Below are positions 26,398-34,973 of a DNA stretch of 64,000 nt, one piece after another. Origin of the DNA: Brevundimonas subvibrioides ATCC 15264 (GTDB taxonomy: Bacteria; Pseudomonadota; Alphaproteobacteria; Caulobacterales; Caulobacteraceae); NCBI RefSeq assembly GCF_000144605.1, contig NC_014375.1:620001-684000 (forward strand), in the 5' to 3' direction. The position numbers and the translations under genes are program-made. Each line of letters starts with the position of its first letter. Within the stretch, counting starts at the first letter, position 1. The notes beneath the pieces were generated by a model. That model ran no database searches and was not told the origin of the DNA. It was given only the letters and a program-made list of their open reading frames with translations.

Positions 26398-26817
26398 ATG
26401 GCCGGCCGCCGCGTCTCCATCGCCGCCCGCTCCGCCGCCGTCCTGGCCGGCGTGACCTGCCTGTTCGCCGCAGGTATGGCCCAGGCCCAGTCGCTGAACG
26501 TCGGGATCGACCGTTCCGCCCGGGTGGCCCTGCGCGGTTCGGCGGCCTCCGTCATCGTCGGCAACCCCGCCATCGCCGACGTGACCGTGGTCGATGCCAA
26601 CACCCTGTTCGTGACGGGCAAGGGCTATGGCGTGACCGAGGTCATCGCCGTGGACGGCCTGGGACGCACCATCTACCAGGGCGAGGTTATCGTCAGCGGG
26701 GGATCGACCGGGTCCGTCCGCGTCTGGCGCGGCGCCCGGGCCACGGAATTGGCGTGCGCGGCGTCCTGCTCGGCCAGCATTCGCAATGATGCGGCCGCGA
26801 CGACCGCGACCCCCTGA
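26398..26817 (+). CDS. Orphan secretin N-domain protein of the pilus locus
   Basis: This 139-residue secreted protein has a signal peptide (ending about AAGMAQAQ) and then one pilus-secretin N-terminal domain: RSARVALRGSAASVIVGNPA, ADVTVVDANTLFVTGKGYGV and TEVIAVDGLGRTIYQGEVIV. This is the domain at the start of CpaC, but here there is no BON or barrel domain. The C-terminal tail has two cysteines (CAASC) and is low-complexity. It may bind or cap the secretin in the periplasm (inference). The start at 26398 has AAGGG at proper spacing; an ATG at 26389 is too close to it. Confidence 0.85.
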   Translation: MAGRRVSIAARSAAVLAGVTCLFAAGMAQAQSLNVGIDRSARVALRGSAASVIVGNPAIADVTVVDANTLFVTGKGYGVTEVIAVDGLGRTIYQGEVIVSGGSTGSVRVWRGARATELACAASCSASIRNDAAATTATP

Positions 26818-26822
26818 CCGCC

Positions 26823-27362
26823 ATGCGCCCGCGCTCGCTCCCCTCGGCGCGAACGGCCGGACCGCGACGGCCCCCCCGGTCGGGCGTCGCGGCGATCGAG
26901 TTCGCCATGGTCGCCCTGCCGTTCTTCTTCATGATCTTCGCCGTGATGCAGCTGGGGCTGCTGTTCGTGGTCGACTCGGTGCTCGAGAATGCGACGCTCC
27001 AGGCGGCCCGGCTGATCCGGACGGGCGAGGCCTCGACCCGCAACCTGACCCCGGCCCAGTTCAAGACCGAGCTGTGTTCGCGCATGAGCGTCTTCTCGGG
27101 CGAATGCGCCGGCCGGGCCACGGTCGAGGTCCGGACGATCACGCAATTCCGCAACCAGACCCTGCCGGACCCGGTGGTCAACGGCCAGTTGCCGACGTCC
27201 CCGCCCTACACCAACGGTGCCGCCAGCAGCCTGATCCTGATCCGCGTCTGGTACAAACAGCCCCTGATCGCGCCGACCATGTTCCAGGCGATGTCCCGGC
27301 TGTCGACGGGCGAGACCCTGTTGAGCGTCACGACCGCCTTCCGCAGCGAGCCCTACTCGTGA
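26823..27362 (+). CDS. TadE-like minor pseudopilin
   Basis: This 179-residue protein has a basic N-terminus and the TadE-type hydrophobic segment SGVAAIEFAMVALPFFFMIF, where the Glu after the cleavage region is conserved. A second half with two cysteines (ELCSRM and GECAGR) could form a disulfide in the periplasm. It is probably processed by CpaA and built into the pilus base or initiation complex. It starts five bases after the previous stop and overlaps the next gene by four. Confidence 0.88.
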   Translation: MRPRSLPSARTAGPRRPPRSGVAAIEFAMVALPFFFMIFAVMQLGLLFVVDSVLENATLQAARLIRTGEASTRNLTPAQFKTELCSRMSVFSGECAGRATVEVRTITQFRNQTLPDPVVNGQLPTSPPYTNGAASSLILIRVWYKQPLIAPTMFQAMSRLSTGETLLSVTTAFRSEPYS

Positions 27363-27904
27363 TCGCGCGCGCGCGCGTCGGACTGCGCCGTTTCTGGCGG
27401 GACGAGAGCGGCGTCTCGGCCGTGGAGTTCGCGCTCCTGGCCCCGGTCATGATCGCGCTCTACTTCGGCAGCGCGGAGTTCTGCCAGGGCTTCATGGCGC
27501 AGAAGCGGATGGACCATGCGACGTCGCAGGTCGCCGACATCACGTCCCAGGACGGGGTCGTCACCCGCGACGAGCTGGACGACACCCTGGCCGTCGCTCA
27601 ACTGATCATGTCGCCCTTCCCGACGACACCACTGAAGATGCGGGTGTCGGGCGTGACGCGGAACGCCAGCGGCGTGGCCAAAATCGACTGGAGTCGGGGA
27701 TCGGGCATGACGGCCCTGGGGACGGGCGCGGTGGTCACGGTGCCGGCCGGCATGATCGCCAATGGGGAGAGCGTGATCCTGAGCGAGGCGACCTACGACT
27801 ACGTCTCGCCGCTGCGCTACCTGCTGCCCAACGCCATTCAGTTCCGCCAGACCTTCTATCTGCGGCCCCGGCTGGTGGACAAGGTGACCTGCAGCGACTG
27901 CTGA
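27359..27904 (+). CDS. TadE/TadG-like pilus protein
   Basis: This 181-residue protein starts with GTG at 27359, overlapping the previous stop as GTGA. It has the pseudopilin pattern WRDESGVSAVEFALLAPVMI (about residues 13-32), with the conserved Glu, then a mostly beta-rich periplasmic part (MRVSGVTRNASGVAKIDWSR) ending with VDKVTCSDC, which holds two nearby cysteines. It is the third gene of the divergent pilus operon and converges with pabB. Confidence 0.85.
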   Translation: MIARARVGLRRFWRDESGVSAVEFALLAPVMIALYFGSAEFCQGFMAQKRMDHATSQVADITSQDGVVTRDELDDTLAVAQLIMSPFPTTPLKMRVSGVTRNASGVAKIDWSRGSGMTALGTGAVVTVPAGMIANGESVILSEATYDYVSPLRYLLPNAIQFRQTFYLRPRLVDKVTCSDC

Positions 27905-27908
27905 AGGG

Positions 27909-29207
27909 TCAGGTGCCCGTCAGGGCGCGCCGGATGGCCACGATCTTGGCGTCCGTCTCCGCGCTTTCGGACCGGGGGTCGCTGTCGGCGACGATGCCGG
28001 CGCCCGCCAGGGTGCGAAACCGCCATTGGCCCTCTTCCCGCCAGAACGACGCCGTCCGGATCAGGACCGACGCCGTCATCCGGCCCCGGTCGTCCAGCAG
28101 GAACAGCGAGCCGCACCAGGGGCCGCGCGGCGGCTCGTGCGCCGCGATCACCTTCATCGCCTGATGCTTGGGGGCCCCCGTGATGGAGCCCGGGGGGAAG
28201 GTGGCGTTCAGGATATCCGCGGGACCGGTGGCCTCCGCTGCCGTGGCCGCCACCGTCGACACCAGATGGTGCACGGTGGCGAAGCTCTCGAGCGCGAACA
28301 GCCGTTCGACCCGGACCGATCCGGGGACGGAGACGCGCGCCAGATCGTTGCGCATCAGATCGACGATCATCAGGTTCTCGGCCCGGTCCTTGGCGCTGGC
28401 CACCAGATCGGCGGCGTTCGCGGCGTCGCGGACGGGATCGGCGTCGCGGCGGCGCGTGCCCTTGATGGGCCGGGTCTCGATCCGGCCGTCGGCAGGGTCG
28501 AAGGTCAGGAACAGTTCGGGGGAGTTCGACACCAGGACGCGCTCGCCCAGCCTCCAGAACGCCCCGTAGGGCGCGGCCCCGGTCGCCAGGCGCACGAAGA
28601 CGTCGAACGGATCGGTTCCCGGTTCCAGCGCCCCGCCCCAGGCCCGGGCGATGTTGGCCTGGAACAGTTCGCCCGCCCCGATGCGTTCGACGACGTCGGC
28701 GACGGCTGCCGTATACGTCGTCTCCGGTGTCTCTTCCCCGAATTCCCCGGCCGGTGGCGCGGGCTGGGACGGGGGTCTGGCCGAGGCGATCCAGTCTGCG
28801 GCGCGTCGGGCCTGGGCCGGTGCGTCGGGGCCGATGCCGATGGCCTGGATGGTCTGCGTCGGATGGTGGAACCGCAGCAGGGCCGGATAGCGCGCGACCA
28901 TCAGGTCGGGCCAGTCGCCGGCCGCCTGGCCCCGTTCGCCGGTGGCGGGGCGCGCGCCGGCGTCATAGGCCGCGAGGCCGATCACATGGCGATCCCACCC
29001 GGCCTGCCGGAGGGCCGCAAACGGGTCCGCGTCGTCGACGGGACCGATCCCCGCGACGTCGGGCTCGGCCCCCACCCAGGACACGCGCCCGTTCGGCCCG
29101 CCGTCCGACAGCAGGCAAAGGGCGCCGTCGCGCGCCGCGAGACCGCCCGCGACGGCCAGCGGCGGCGCCCATGGCAGGGTCAGGACGAAGCGATCGGACG
29201 TGCTCAC
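27909..29207 (-). CDS. pabB: Aminodeoxychorismate synthase component I
   Basis: PabB adds ammonia to chorismate to form 4-amino-4-deoxychorismate for folate synthesis. The 432-residue protein shows the chorismate-binding core with YTAAVADVVERIGAGELFQA, the PIKGTRR motif (about residue 244) whose lysine marks PabB-type enzymes, ENLMIVDLMRNDLARV and FPPGSITGAPKHQAM. Partner PabA is not in the window. Its start overlaps the stop of the phosphatase gene upstream by four bases, so they are co-transcribed. Confidence 0.93.
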   Translation of the reverse strand: MSTSDRFVLTLPWAPPLAVAGGLAARDGALCLLSDGGPNGRVSWVGAEPDVAGIGPVDDADPFAALRQAGWDRHVIGLAAYDAGARPATGERGQAAGDWPDLMVARYPALLRFHHPTQTIQAIGIGPDAPAQARRAADWIASARPPSQPAPPAGEFGEETPETTYTAAVADVVERIGAGELFQANIARAWGGALEPGTDPFDVFVRLATGAAPYGAFWRLGERVLVSNSPELFLTFDPADGRIETRPIKGTRRRDADPVRDAANAADLVASAKDRAENLMIVDLMRNDLARVSVPGSVRVERLFALESFATVHHLVSTVAATAAEATGPADILNATFPPGSITGAPKHQAMKVIAAHEPPRGPWCGSLFLLDDRGRMTASVLIRTASFWREEGQWRFRTLAGAGIVADSDPRSESAETDAKIVAIRRALTGT

Positions 29208-29983
29208 CCCGCCAGCCGCTCCGTGATCCGGTCGCGCAGCGCCGTGTCGACGCCCAGCGCCTGTTCCAGATAGCCGTCGATCGAGCCGTGGCGCGCCTCG
29301 ATGGCGGCGATCGCCGCGTCCAGATAGGCTTCTTCCACCCCCATGAAGGCCACGACCGCGTCGTGCGAGGCGGTCCGGCCGGTGATGGCCTTCAGCTGCT
29401 CGGCGATGGCCGGGGCCCGCCCGGCCAGATCCACCGCCGTATTGGTCAGCAGATAGTCGTCGACCAGATCGTCGCGACCGACGCCCAGCAGGTGATGGGT
29501 CAGGGCCGCCAGCATCCCGGTCCGGTCCTTGCCCGCCGCGCAGTGGATCAGCACCGGCCGGTCCGTCTCGCCCAGGGCCCGGAAGTAGCGGGCGAACAGA
29601 TCCAGATGCGCGGGGGCGAACGGCAGCTGGCGATAGGTGTCGGTCATGAACCGGCGACCGCTGTCCGGCGTCAGGTCGGCGGTCTTCAGGAAGGTGATGT
29701 GCGGGGCCTCGCCGGCCTCGTCGAGGTCGCTCTCGATCACCTGGCCGGAAAAGCCCGCGGGACGCTTCGAGGGTTGGCGACGCCGCTCCACGGGCCGCCG
29801 GAGATCGATCACCGTGCCGATATCCAGCGCCGCCAGCCGCTCCAGATCCGCGTCGGTCACGCTGGCCTGGTGCGCCGACCGGAACAGCCGTCCGGCCTTC
29901 AGGGCCCGGCCGGCCGCCGTGTCATAGCCGCCGTAGTCACGGAAGTTGTCGAGCGCCTCGAAGGCATGGATGCGGGACGTCAT
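29204..29983 (-). CDS. Protein tyrosine/serine phosphatase (Y_phosphatase3)
   Basis: This 259-residue dual-specificity-like phosphatase has the Cys-based P-loop HCAAGKDRTG (about residues 145-154). The N-terminal NFRDYGGYDT, RLFRSAHQAS and VIDLRRPVER blocks are typical of the bacterial/fungal Y_phosphatase3 family. No signal peptide is seen, so it should be cytosolic. Known relatives act on phosphotyrosine or phosphoinositides; the target here is unknown. It is the first gene of a two-gene operon with pabB. Confidence 0.9.
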   Translation of the reverse strand: MTSRIHAFEALDNFRDYGGYDTAAGRALKAGRLFRSAHQASVTDADLERLAALDIGTVIDLRRPVERRRQPSKRPAGFSGQVIESDLDEAGEAPHITFLKTADLTPDSGRRFMTDTYRQLPFAPAHLDLFARYFRALGETDRPVLIHCAAGKDRTGMLAALTHHLLGVGRDDLVDDYLLTNTAVDLAGRAPAIAEQLKAITGRTASHDAVVAFMGVEEAYLDAAIAAIEARHGSIDGYLEQALGVDTALRDRITERLAG

Positions 29984-30025
29984 GCCCTCCCTATAGAACG
30001 CTCCTGCAACAGAGCGACAGGGGGC

Positions 30026-30331
30026 CTAACCGCGCGGGCCGACCAGCCCGGCCATGGCGTCCAGATAGGCGACGAACGCCTTTCGCCCCGCCGCGGTCAT
30101 GGAGGCTTCGGTCAGGGGCTTGCGACCGACGAACCGCTTGGTCACGGCCACGAACCCGGCCTCCTCCAGCTTGCGCAGATGGACCGAAAGATTGCCGTCC
30201 GTGGTCTGGAGACGGGCCTTCAGCGTGTTGAAGTCGGCGCTCTCGGCCCCCGACAGCACGGCCATGATCCCCAGCCGAACGCGTCCGTGGATGACGTCGT
30301 CGATGCGTCCGATGTCGAAATCGTCGGGCAC
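30026..30331 (-). CDS. Winged-helix transcriptional regulator (HTH_34-like)
   Basis: This 101-residue DNA-binding protein has helices in IHGRVRLGIMAVLSGAESAD, a recognition helix in TLKARLQTTDGNLSVHLRKL, and the wing AVTKRFVGRKPLTEASMT. It starts with GTG two bases after the stop of the membrane protein gene upstream and is the last of three genes on this strand. It is probably the repressor of that operon, acting at the AAAGTACTTT palindrome at 31606. Confidence 0.85.
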   Translation of the reverse strand: MPDDFDIGRIDDVIHGRVRLGIMAVLSGAESADFNTLKARLQTTDGNLSVHLRKLEEAGFVAVTKRFVGRKPLTEASMTAAGRKAFVAYLDAMAGLVGPRG

Positions 30332-30333
30332 GG

Positions 30334-30957
30334 TCAGGCCTTCGCCGTCCGCATCAGCAGAAAGCCGGGCAGGGCCATCAGGCCGAACAGGGCGATGCCG
30401 TAGGCCAGGTACTGCACCGTCATCCCGGCCATCAGCGCCAGCACGGGGGCCGCCAGGAACGAGGCGACCGCCAGAACGCCGAGGGGGCGCGACTTCTGCA
30501 GCGTCGCGGTCACCGACCAGCCCAGGCCGTAGAAGACCATGATGATCGACGGCACGATGCCCAGCAGCATGGCCACCGCGGCGGCGTCGCCGCTTCGCGA
30601 GCCGATCACGGCCAGCGACGTGAACAGGGCGAAGATGCCCCAGCCCACCGCAGACCAGGCCGCGCTCGCCCCGCGGTTGGCGGTGGTATGAACGCCGCCA
30701 CGGTCGCGCAGCCGCAGGCTGACGACGGTGACGACGATCAGGAAGGCGACGGTGGCGACGAGCCAGAGCGTGTTGAAGGCCACGGCCGGCACCGTGAAGA
30801 GGCCGGCGGCGATGCACCAGTGCAGCAGGGCGGCCGTGCCATAGATGAGACCGGCGGCCATCAGGATCGCGGCCCCGCGCATCGGGGCCTGACCGCCTTC
30901 CTCCGCCAGTCGGCGCATCCAGGCGATGTCGGCGGTGTCGTCACGGCTCTCGGTCAT
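30334..30957 (-). CDS. Six-helix membrane protein, copy 2
   Basis: This 207-residue integral membrane protein has about six helices, including AAILMAAGLIYGTAALLHWC and TVQYLAYGIALFGLMALPGF. The final segment is close to the end of the protein at 30980 (PVQYLAYGMGLIVFALVPGL), so the two are diverged paralogues. The function is not recognised; there are no transport or enzyme motifs. The start at 30957 puts MTESRDDT first. Confidence 0.75.
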   Translation of the reverse strand: MTESRDDTADIAWMRRLAEEGGQAPMRGAAILMAAGLIYGTAALLHWCIAAGLFTVPAVAFNTLWLVATVAFLIVVTVVSLRLRDRGGVHTTANRGASAAWSAVGWGIFALFTSLAVIGSRSGDAAAVAMLLGIVPSIIMVFYGLGWSVTATLQKSRPLGVLAVASFLAAPVLALMAGMTVQYLAYGIALFGLMALPGFLLMRTAKA

Positions 30958-30979
30958 GCGGAGATCCCCTCTCTCAAAA

Positions 30980-31552
30980 TCAGCGGCCGCGGCCGGTGGC
31001 CAGAACCAGGCCGGGCACAAGCGCGAACACGATCAGGCCCATGCCATAGGCCAGATACTGCACCGGCGTCCCGACCAGAAGGGCGACGCCTCCGGCGGCC
31101 GCCGCGGCACCCACGCCCACGGCGGTCATCCATGGTGCTCCACCCCGCATCGCGGCGATCAGCCAGGCGACGGCGTAGAAGCCCAGTCCGATCGGCGACA
31201 TCCACATCATTAGCGACCAGTCCTGCGTCAGGGCCGAGGCCCCGGCGAGGGTCAGGGCGGCCCCGATCTGCAGCAGGATGGCCCCGCGCGACCAGCCGGC
31301 GGCGCGCACGGCGGCCGGCCCTCCGGCGTTCCGCAACCGGCGCAGGATGACGATGAACAGCGTCACCGCGATCGGCCAGGTCACCGACAGCAGGGCCGGG
31401 TGCAGGGGCAGGACGCCGCCGAGAATGCTCCACTGGACAAGGTTGGCCAGGCCGAAGATGGCGCCCGCGGCGATCAGGTTGCGTCCGGCCGCGACGGCCA
31501 GCGTCGGCGCGCGGTGTGCGGGGGTCACGAGGTCCAGGGTTGCGGCCGTCAT
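30980..31552 (-). CDS. Six-helix membrane protein, copy 1
   Basis: This 190-residue membrane protein has about six helices (AAGRNLIAAGAIFGLANLVQ, LLSVTWPIAVTLFIVILRRL, through PVQYLAYGMGLIVFALVPGL). It is the first gene of an operon of two such proteins plus a winged-helix regulator. The function is unknown. A palindromic operator candidate lies 54 bases upstream. Confidence 0.75.
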   Translation of the reverse strand: MTAATLDLVTPAHRAPTLAVAAGRNLIAAGAIFGLANLVQWSILGGVLPLHPALLSVTWPIAVTLFIVILRRLRNAGGPAAVRAAGWSRGAILLQIGAALTLAGASALTQDWSLMMWMSPIGLGFYAVAWLIAAMRGGAPWMTAVGVGAAAAAGGVALLVGTPVQYLAYGMGLIVFALVPGLVLATGRGR

Positions 31553-31593
31553 GGGGTCTCTCCGTCAATCGATGGCTGAACCATGGCGAACTG

Positions 31594-31615
31594 ACTTTGG
31601 AATGTAAAGTACTTT
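31594..31615 (-). promoter_or_regulatory. Operator candidate for the membrane/winged-helix operon
   Basis: Three half-sites occur in 22 bases: ACTTT (31594), AAAGT (31606) and ACTTT (31611). The last two form the perfect 10-bp palindrome AAAGTACTTT at 31606-31615. The cluster is 42-63 bases upstream of the first start codon at 31552, a usual place for a repressor site. The winged-helix protein at 30026 is the natural binder. Confidence 0.6.
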
Positions 31616-31661
31616 CTGCAGGGCGGGTTCAATCCCGGGCCGGACGGGGTAAACCGGTCCC

Positions 31662-32408
31662 ATGACGCCGACCTATCATCGCATCGCCTACGCCGGTTTC
31701 GAGGTCGCCAATCCGGTGGCCCTGTCCCGCGTCCTCGCCATGATCGCCCAGGCCGATCTGGCGCCGGACGCGGTGGCCCTGGACATCGGGGCGGGCGCAG
31801 GCGGGGTCTCCGTGGCGATGGCGCGGACGCACGGGCTGACGGTTCACGCGATCGAGCGCGATCCCGCGATGGCGGCGATGATCCGGGCGCGTGCGGCGGA
31901 ACCGGGTCTCGAGGATCGCCTGCAGGTCGTCTGCGAGGATTCGGCCAGCGCCCTCGATCGCCTGTCGCCCGTAAATCTGATCGTCGCCCTGGGCACCACC
32001 GAAGCGGCGGGGCGGGGAGTGCGCGATCCGGCCGGCATCCTTGGCGGGCTGGCGGCCCACCTGCGCCGACCGGGCCATATCCTGTGGGGAGACCTGTTCT
32101 GGCGGGGCGATCCGCCGGCGCCCCTGCGGCAGATCATCGGCATGACCGGCGACTATGCCACCGATGACGGCTGGCGCTCGGCGGCCGCCGAGGCGGGGCT
32201 CGAGTGCGTGGTGGCCGAGGTGTCTTCCGACGCGGACTGGGACGCCTTCTTCGGGGGAGCCGACGCCCGGGTCCGGACCTGGCTGGAGGCCAACCCCGAA
32301 GCCCCGGAGGCCGCCGCCATCCGGGCCCGCGCCGACCAGATCAGGACGACCTTCGACTTCGGGCGGCCCTATCTGGGCTTCGGGCTGTACCTGTTCCGCA
32401 AGGCATGA
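31662..32408 (+). CDS. SAM-dependent methyltransferase, class I
   Basis: This 248-residue protein has a Rossmann-like methyltransferase fold. Motif I is ALDIGAGAGGVSVAMAR (about residues 39-55), followed by the acidic strand end VHAIERDP and a motif IV-like LIVALGTTEA. The substrate is unknown, and small molecules are more likely than nucleic acids. It diverges from the membrane-protein operon and ends just before a REP-like repeat. Confidence 0.82.
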   Translation: MTPTYHRIAYAGFEVANPVALSRVLAMIAQADLAPDAVALDIGAGAGGVSVAMARTHGLTVHAIERDPAMAAMIRARAAEPGLEDRLQVVCEDSASALDRLSPVNLIVALGTTEAAGRGVRDPAGILGGLAAHLRRPGHILWGDLFWRGDPPAPLRQIIGMTGDYATDDGWRSAAAEAGLECVVAEVSSDADWDAFFGGADARVRTWLEANPEAPEAAAIRARADQIRTTFDFGRPYLGFGLYLFRKA

Positions 32409-32412
32409 CCCC

Positions 32413-32453
32413 GCGCTCAAGTCGCGCGGCTCCGCGAGCCGAGCGATAGCGCC
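32413..32453 (-). repeat. REP-like element
   Basis: This degenerate single copy of the repeat at 6654 (GCGCTCAAGTCGCGCGGCTC and GAGCGATAGCGCC) fills the gap between the converging methyltransferase and AMP nucleosidase genes. Confidence 0.65.
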
Positions 32454-32455
32454 GC

Positions 32456-33913
32456 TTATCTGAAAGGCGGCTCGTCGAAGGCGCGCAGCTTGCGGGAGTG
32501 CAGGCTGGAGCCTTCCTTCCGGAGCAGGTCCACCGCCTGGATGCCGATCTGCAGGTGTTCCGAGATCGATCCCTCGTAGAAGCGGTTCGCCTGGCCCGGC
32601 AGCTTGATCTCGCCGTGCAGGGGCTTGTCCGAGACGCACAGCAGGGTGCCGTAGGGCACCCGGAACCGGTAGCCCTGGGCCGCGATCGTAGCGCTCTCCA
32701 TGTCGATGGCGACGGCCCGGCTCTGGTTGAACCGCAGCGCCGACTTCGAATAGCGCAGCTCCCAGTTCCGGTCGTCGGTGGTGACCACCGTGCCGGTGCG
32801 CAGGCGGCGCTTCACGTCTTCGCCGGGCATGCCCGACACCTGCTTGGCCGCGTCGTAGAGCGCGCGCTGGACCTCGGCGATCGAGGGGATCGGGATGTCC
32901 GGCGGGAGCACCGCGTCCAGCACATGGTCGTCGCGCAGATAGGCGTGGGCCAGGACGTAGTCGCCGATGGTCTGAGAGGGCCTCAGCCCGCCGCAGTGGC
33001 CGATCATCATCCAGGCATGGGGCCGGGTGACGGCCAGGTGGTCGCAGATGGTCTTGGCGTTCGACGGCCCCACCCCGATGTTGACCAGGGTGATGCCGTC
33101 ATGGCCCGGCGCGGTCAGGTGGTAGGCGGGCATCTGGTGGCGGCGCCAGGCCGTGTCGAGGATGGCCAGCTCGGGATCCGGATTGTCGCGCGTGATGACC
33201 ACGCCGCCGGCGCACGACAGGGTCTCATAGGCAGAGTTCGGATCGGCCAGCTGGGCGCAGGCCCAGCGGACGAATTCGTCGACGTAGCGATGGTAGTTGG
33301 TGAACAGGATATAGGACTGCACGTCCTCCACCGGCGTTCCCGTGTAGTGGCGCAGACGCGCCAGCGAAAAGTCGGTCCGCAGCCCGTCGAACTGCGACAG
33401 CGGAAACTCCTCCGCCAGATCGAACAGGCCGTCGGAGATCTCGTCGCCGATATGGGCCAGGTCGGTGGTCGGGAAATAGCGGGCGATGGCGGCCGTCATG
33501 GTCCGGTCCAGCGACACGTCGGACCCGTCCAGCACATAGGGGAAGGGGATTTCCTGATCCGACGGCTCGACCTCGAACGTCGCGCCGTAGTCCTGTTCCA
33601 GCAGCGCCAGCTGTTCGCCGATGTAGGCCCGGAAGAGGTCGGGGCGCGTGACCGTCGTCGAATAGACGCCCGGCCGCGACAGGCGGGCATAGGCGCGCTG
33701 GGCCAGGTTCTCGGGGCGATCGCCGAACCAGCTGACCCGCAGCCGGGGATAGGAGAACAGGCCGCCGGCCCGCGCCTCCATGTCGGCGCGCTCGCCGGTG
33801 GCGATGAAGGTCCGCACGGCCTCGCGCAGGGCGGCGACGGATTGGGTGTAGAGGGTTTCGAGGCGATCCAGCGCCTCGGGCGCCGACAGCGCCCCGGTCA
33901 TGTGTTCTGTCAT
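32456..33913 (-). CDS. amn: AMP nucleosidase
   Basis: Amn splits AMP into adenine and ribose 5-phosphate. The 485-residue protein has the Amn N-terminal domain (about residues 20-170) and a C-terminal nucleoside-phosphorylase fold. In the latter TLVNIGVGPSNAKTICDHLA, WMMIGHCGGLRPSQTIGDYV and AIDMESATIAAQGYRFRVPY are typical, the last giving the ribose-binding Met-Glu pair. Length agrees with E. coli Amn. It is transcribed alone. Confidence 0.95.
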   Translation of the reverse strand: MTEHMTGALSAPEALDRLETLYTQSVAALREAVRTFIATGERADMEARAGGLFSYPRLRVSWFGDRPENLAQRAYARLSRPGVYSTTVTRPDLFRAYIGEQLALLEQDYGATFEVEPSDQEIPFPYVLDGSDVSLDRTMTAAIARYFPTTDLAHIGDEISDGLFDLAEEFPLSQFDGLRTDFSLARLRHYTGTPVEDVQSYILFTNYHRYVDEFVRWACAQLADPNSAYETLSCAGGVVITRDNPDPELAILDTAWRRHQMPAYHLTAPGHDGITLVNIGVGPSNAKTICDHLAVTRPHAWMMIGHCGGLRPSQTIGDYVLAHAYLRDDHVLDAVLPPDIPIPSIAEVQRALYDAAKQVSGMPGEDVKRRLRTGTVVTTDDRNWELRYSKSALRFNQSRAVAIDMESATIAAQGYRFRVPYGTLLCVSDKPLHGEIKLPGQANRFYEGSISEHLQIGIQAVDLLRKEGSSLHSRKLRAFDEPPFR

Positions 33914-33968
33914 GACTTCCCCTAGCGGAGGATCGTGGCGTTGGCGAGACGGCCTAGCTTGGAAGGCT

Positions 33969-34000
33969 GGCGCGCGCGACGCGGTCGCTCACGGCTTGAG
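33969..34000 (+). repeat. REP-like element, partial
   Basis: This short copy contains CGCGACGCGGTCGCTCACGG followed by CTTGAG, matching the central and right parts of the repeat at 6654. It lies in the spacer between amn and the esterase gene. Confidence 0.65.
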
Positions 34001-34017
34001 TCCGTTCAGCGCCGGGA

Positions 34018-34890
34018 TCAGCCCAGTTCGCGATGGAAGAAGGCGCTGACGTCGGTCAGCACGGGGGCCTTCTTGCGGAACAGGGGGGCGAAGGTGGCGA
34101 TCAGGTCCGCGTGGTTCAGCCCGGGATACAGTTTCGCCTCGCAGCGGCCGCCGAGCTCGCGCATCCGTGCATCCAGCAGGATGGTGTCCTCGTCGTGGAC
34201 GACGACGTCGGCCGTGCCGTGTCCCAGCCACAGGGGCGGAGCGTCGGCCCGGGCATAGGTCAGGGGCTGGGTCTCGCGCGGGTCCGGCCACCGGCCGAAG
34301 GCGTTGATCGAAGAGGCCACGTCGAACGGCAGAAAATCATACGGGCCCGCCAGCCCCGCCGCGGCCTTGATCAGCCCCGGCTGGCCGAGGTCGGCCATAT
34401 AGTGGGCGTCCAGCGCGATCATCATCGCCAGATGCGCGCCGGCGGAATGACCGAGGACGCCCAGACGGGCCGGGTCCCCGCCATAGGTCGCGACGATCTC
34501 GGCCACACTTGCGGTTGCGGCAGCGGCGTCCTCGACGAAGGTCGGGAAATGGACTTCCGGCACCAGCCTGTAATCGGGCAGGGCGACGACGAAGCCCTGG
34601 GCCGCGAGCGCCTGGGCCGCCCAGCCGTAGACGTCCCTGGACCCGGAATCCCAGCCGCCGCCGTAGAACAGGACCAGCACGGGCAGGCGTGCCCCCTGGC
34701 CCACGGCCGCCGGCGCGAAGATGTCGAACCGCTGTCGCGGATCGTCTCCGTAGGGCAGGTCGCGCGCCACCCGCCGGACGCCGGGATCGCGCGGAGCCAC
34801 GGCGTTCAGCACCGCCAGGGGGCTGCAGGCGGCGGCCATGGAGGCGACGAGCGCGCCGAGCGCGGGAACGAGCAGGCCTCTGCGGGTCAT
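34018..34890 (-). CDS. Alpha/beta hydrolase (esterase), lipoprotein
   Basis: This 290-residue carboxylesterase-like hydrolase has signal peptide and lipobox ALVASMAAAC. The oxyanion-hole region reads LVLFYGGGWDSGS, the nucleophile elbow is LGHSAGAHLA, and the catalytic Asp and His lie near GTADVVVHDED and LNHADL. It resembles BD-FAE-type or kynurenine formamidase-like esterases, and should sit on a membrane facing the periplasm. The substrate is unknown. Confidence 0.85.
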   Translation of the reverse strand: MTRRGLLVPALGALVASMAAACSPLAVLNAVAPRDPGVRRVARDLPYGDDPRQRFDIFAPAAVGQGARLPVLVLFYGGGWDSGSRDVYGWAAQALAAQGFVVALPDYRLVPEVHFPTFVEDAAAATASVAEIVATYGGDPARLGVLGHSAGAHLAMMIALDAHYMADLGQPGLIKAAAGLAGPYDFLPFDVASSINAFGRWPDPRETQPLTYARADAPPLWLGHGTADVVVHDEDTILLDARMRELGGRCEAKLYPGLNHADLIATFAPLFRKKAPVLTDVSAFFHRELG

Positions 34891-34973
34891 GGGGTCTCTG
34901 GCGGTTTGGGACAGCGTTGCCGTCAGATACGCGCGAATGCGGGATTCGGCTCAATCGTCCTGGTGCGACCGAT

